Notes under the pieces: model-generated | Seen by the model: the letters and a program-made list of their open reading frames with translations, nothing else | Database searches by the model: none | Told to the model about the DNA's origin: nothing | Shown: positions 6,795 through 7,865 of the stretch, piece after piece | Position numbering within the stretch: the stretch's first letter is position 1 | Layout of the letters: each line of letters opens with the position of its first letter | Program-made: the position numbers and the translations under genes | Source: an uncultured Bacteroides sp. | GTDB taxonomy: Bacteria > Bacteroidota > Bacteroidia > Bacteroidales > Bacteroidaceae | DNA: 7,865 nt | Reading direction: 5' to 3' | Assembly: GCA_934716785.1 (NCBI GenBank) | Contig: CAKUYM010000195.1 | Span: 1 to 7,865, forward strand

Positions 6795-7145
6795 TCAAAA
6801 CAAAGGCTTTAACAATTCCGGTATTTCAACCTTATCGAGTTCCAGTGTATCCACCCGTTGTCTTCCTGCCGGTGACAGTTGAAAATACATCTGTCGGCGG
6901 TCTTTGCTTCCAAGGGTTCTGACAATCAACCCTTTTTCTTCCAGTATCCGAAGCATTTTCGACGTATGGGACGGACTCAAGTCTGCCTGCTTTGATAGGG
7001 TGGTAGCCGCCATTTTTTCGGAAGAGCACTTGAGAGTGCACAATATTATAGCCTCGTTCAACGATATCTGGTAGACTTTTTCGAACGCAGATTCAAAGTT
7101 TGTCATGGCTCTGAACACATCACGCATTGCACATATTGTTTTCAT
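6795..7145 (-). CDS. MarR-family winged-helix transcriptional regulator
   Basis: The 116-residue product matches the MarR DNA-binding core. ISLNEAIILCTL (27-38) is the helix before the domain. MAATTLSKQADLSPSHTSKMLRILEEKGLI is the helix-turn-helix with its recognition helix. VRTLGSKDRRQMYFQLSPAGRQ is the wing with the family's DxRxxxxxLTxxG-like pattern (SKDRRQMYFQLSPAG). MarR proteins are usually about 135-150 residues. Here both the N-terminal and the C-terminal dimerisation helices are short, with the chain ending at LLKPLF. Cys5, Cys36 and Cys40 are candidates for redox sensing, but that is speculative. It is monocistronic, with its own terminator. A tandem 14-bp repeat lies 19-48 bases upstream of its start and may be its operator. 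The ligand and target genes are unknown. Confidence 0.88.
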   Translation of the reverse strand: MKTICAMRDVFRAMTNFESAFEKVYQISLNEAIILCTLKCSSEKMAATTLSKQADLSPSHTSKMLRILEEKGLIVRTLGSKDRRQMYFQLSPAGRQRVDTLELDKVEIPELLKPLF

Positions 7146-7163
7146 TTTTGTTTGAATATTTAT

Positions 7164-7193
7164 TTATTGGTTATTTCAATTATTGGTTATTTC
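7164..7193. repeat. Tandem 14-bp direct repeat upstream of the marR-family gene
   Basis: TTATTGGTTATTTC occurs exactly at 7164-7177 and 7180-7193, separated by AA (16-bp period). On the minus strand this reads GAAATAACCAATAA twice, ending 19 bases before the regulator's ATG. Position suggests an operator or promoter-linked element. MarR proteins normally bind palindromes, so the binder may be something else. Confidence 0.75.
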
Positions 7194-7363
7194 GGCTTTT
7201 ATAATAAGCAGTAACAATATCACTTGATTTTGGTTCTTTCTTTTCAATAATAACAACTGTATTTCTCCTCGTTCGCCTGAAGATAGAATAGATTGCCTGT
7301 TCATTGCTCTTTCTTCATTTCCGGAATCGGACGGGGGTGCATTTACTCGAATTGTTCTTATTG

Positions 7364-7397
7364 TGTAAATTGTTTCCTATGGAAATAACAATTTGCA
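7364..7397 (+). other. Imperfect 34-base hairpin in the intergenic region
   Basis: TGTAAATTG (7364-7372) pairs with CAATTTGCA (7389-7397), including one G-U pair in plus-strand RNA. After a 3-base bulge (7386-7388), TTTCC (7373-7377) pairs with GGAAA (7381-7385) around a TAT loop. The wobble favours a plus-strand RNA. No T-run follows, so it is not an ordinary terminator. It could be an operator, part of a small RNA or a leader element. Confidence 0.45.
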
Positions 7398-7522
7398 GGG
7401 ATGAAATGTTCATGACTTCATTATATTATTCATCACCCCGTTATTATTCATCAGCCAAGCTGCAGAGGTTGGTTATCGCTATGACTATTTTCATGAGCGT
7501 TTTATCGTATTTTCTTTAATAA

Positions 7523-7585
7523 CTGTAATTTGGGTAGGATATTCTGTAATTGAGTTAAGGCGTGGTAATTGATAATACTGTAATT
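7523..7585 (+). repeat. Three direct copies of CTGTAATT before the SDR fragment
   Basis: CTGTAATT occurs at 7523-7530, 7544-7551 and 7578-7585. The first two are 21 bp apart (two helical turns) and the third, 34 bp further on, overlaps the promoter -7 box. Such an arrangement could be an activator or repressor site array. In AT-rich DNA it could also be partly chance. Confidence 0.4.
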
Positions 7586-7588
7586 TTG
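7581..7588 (+). promoter_or_regulatory. -7 promoter box for the SDR fragment
   Basis: TAATTTTG matches the Bacteroides TAnnTTTG box perfectly and is followed by C. It lies 41 bases before the start codon at 7630, giving a plausible leader of about 35 nt. I find no convincing TTTG -33 box at the usual distance, so the promoter may be weak or activator-dependent. Confidence 0.5.
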
Positions 7589-7629
7589 CAATAGATGAAA
7601 ATAGTAATTAAAAATAAACGATTTAGGAT

Positions 7630-7794
7630 ATGAAACAAGATGTAATGATATTGACCGGAGCCGGTCAGATCGGTATGGCGATAGCCCGTCGCATGGGTTA
7701 TGGAAAGAAAATAGTTGTGGGCGATAAAAAGCGGGAGAATGCGGAAGAAATTGCTCGAGTCATGAACAATGCCGGATTCGATGTCGTGCCCTGA
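7630..7794 (+). pseudogene. Truncated short-chain dehydrogenase/reductase (N-terminal 54 residues)
   Basis: The frame starts MKQDVMILTGAGQIGMAIAR with the Rossmann GxGxxG pattern (Gly10, Gly12, Gly15). It continues through beta-2 (KIVVGDKKRE) and the following helix, then stops at TGA right after GFDVVP. Intact SDR proteins are about 250-290 residues and continue with an acidic DL segment, the NAG motif and the YxxxK catalytic pair. None of these is present, and the remaining 71 bases of the window show no SDR coding in any plus frame. AGGA at 7625-7628 is a weak, very close Shine-Dalgarno sequence. The leftover therefore looks like a gene 5' end whose remainder was lost by deletion or rearrangement. 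A frameshift just past the window edge cannot be excluded, nor can a sequence or assembly error. Confidence 0.7.
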
Positions 7795-7865
7795 CTTCGG
7801 GAATATCCTTTTGTTCTGCTTATATAAAATATTTTTTGTCTGATAATCAGTAAGATGGTATTTTG

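Larger units (their letters stand above)
7146..7629. other. Long intergenic region with structured elements, no convincing gene
   Basis: About 484 AT-rich bases separate the divergent marR-family gene and the SDR fragment. I see no protein gene with good support. The only candidate is a 46-codon frame at 7379-7519. The region does hold a tandem 14-bp repeat next to the regulator, a 34-base imperfect hairpin at 7364-7397, a doubled 12-mer TATTATTCATCA (7424 and 7442), three copies of CTGTAATT, and a -7 promoter box at 7581. Confidence 0.7.

Noticed and set aside
7401..7421. Imperfect 21-bp palindrome ATGAA...TTCAT
   Set aside because: Only the outer five pairs match and the centre does not. 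This is compatible with chance in AT-rich DNA.

Overview
The window reads as chromosomal DNA from a Bacteroides-like member of the Bacteroidales. The evidence is the TAnnTTTG-type -7 promoter boxes with a TTTG -33 box, start codons with weak or no Shine-Dalgarno sequence, LxxC lipoproteins, a DUF4136 lipoprotein, and a NagZ-type glycosidase fused to a serine beta-lactamase-fold domain. I cannot fix the species from sequence alone. No tRNA, rRNA, CRISPR array, insertion sequence or prophage gene is visible.

Left part (1-540): rplS (ribosomal protein L19) lies on the minus strand, with what looks like half of its terminator at the window edge. Its promoter faces an opposite promoter. The -33 boxes of the two sit in the two arms of a perfect 7-bp inverted repeat.

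Centre (560-5212): a tight plus-strand operon of three exported proteins. The first is a lipoprotein consisting only of a 5'-nucleotidase C-terminal (substrate-binding) domain. The second is a secreted metallophosphoesterase consisting only of the 5'-nucleotidase catalytic domain. The third is a 1004-residue GH3 (NagZ-like) plus beta-lactamase-fold fusion. The first two look like one UshA-type nucleotidase split into two genes in reversed order. The third looks like a one-polypeptide version of the NagZ plus AmiE muropeptide-rescue pair known from Bacillus subtilis. The operon therefore plausibly salvages nucleotides and cell-wall fragments outside the cytoplasm. It ends in a hairpin that can serve both converging transcripts.

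Right-centre (5294-7145, minus strand): a DUF4136 lipoprotein with an unusual Trp/Gly/Tyr-rich segment, followed 15 bases later by a small outer-membrane beta-barrel protein. Upstream is a separate short MarR-family regulator with its own strong terminator. A tandem 14-bp repeat lies just before the regulator's start codon.

Right end (7146-7865): about 480 bases without a convincing gene but with several structured elements: a long imperfect hairpin, repeated 8-mers and a good promoter -7 box. These lead into the first 54 codons of a short-chain dehydrogenase/reductase that stops early and appears to be a decayed or truncated gene.
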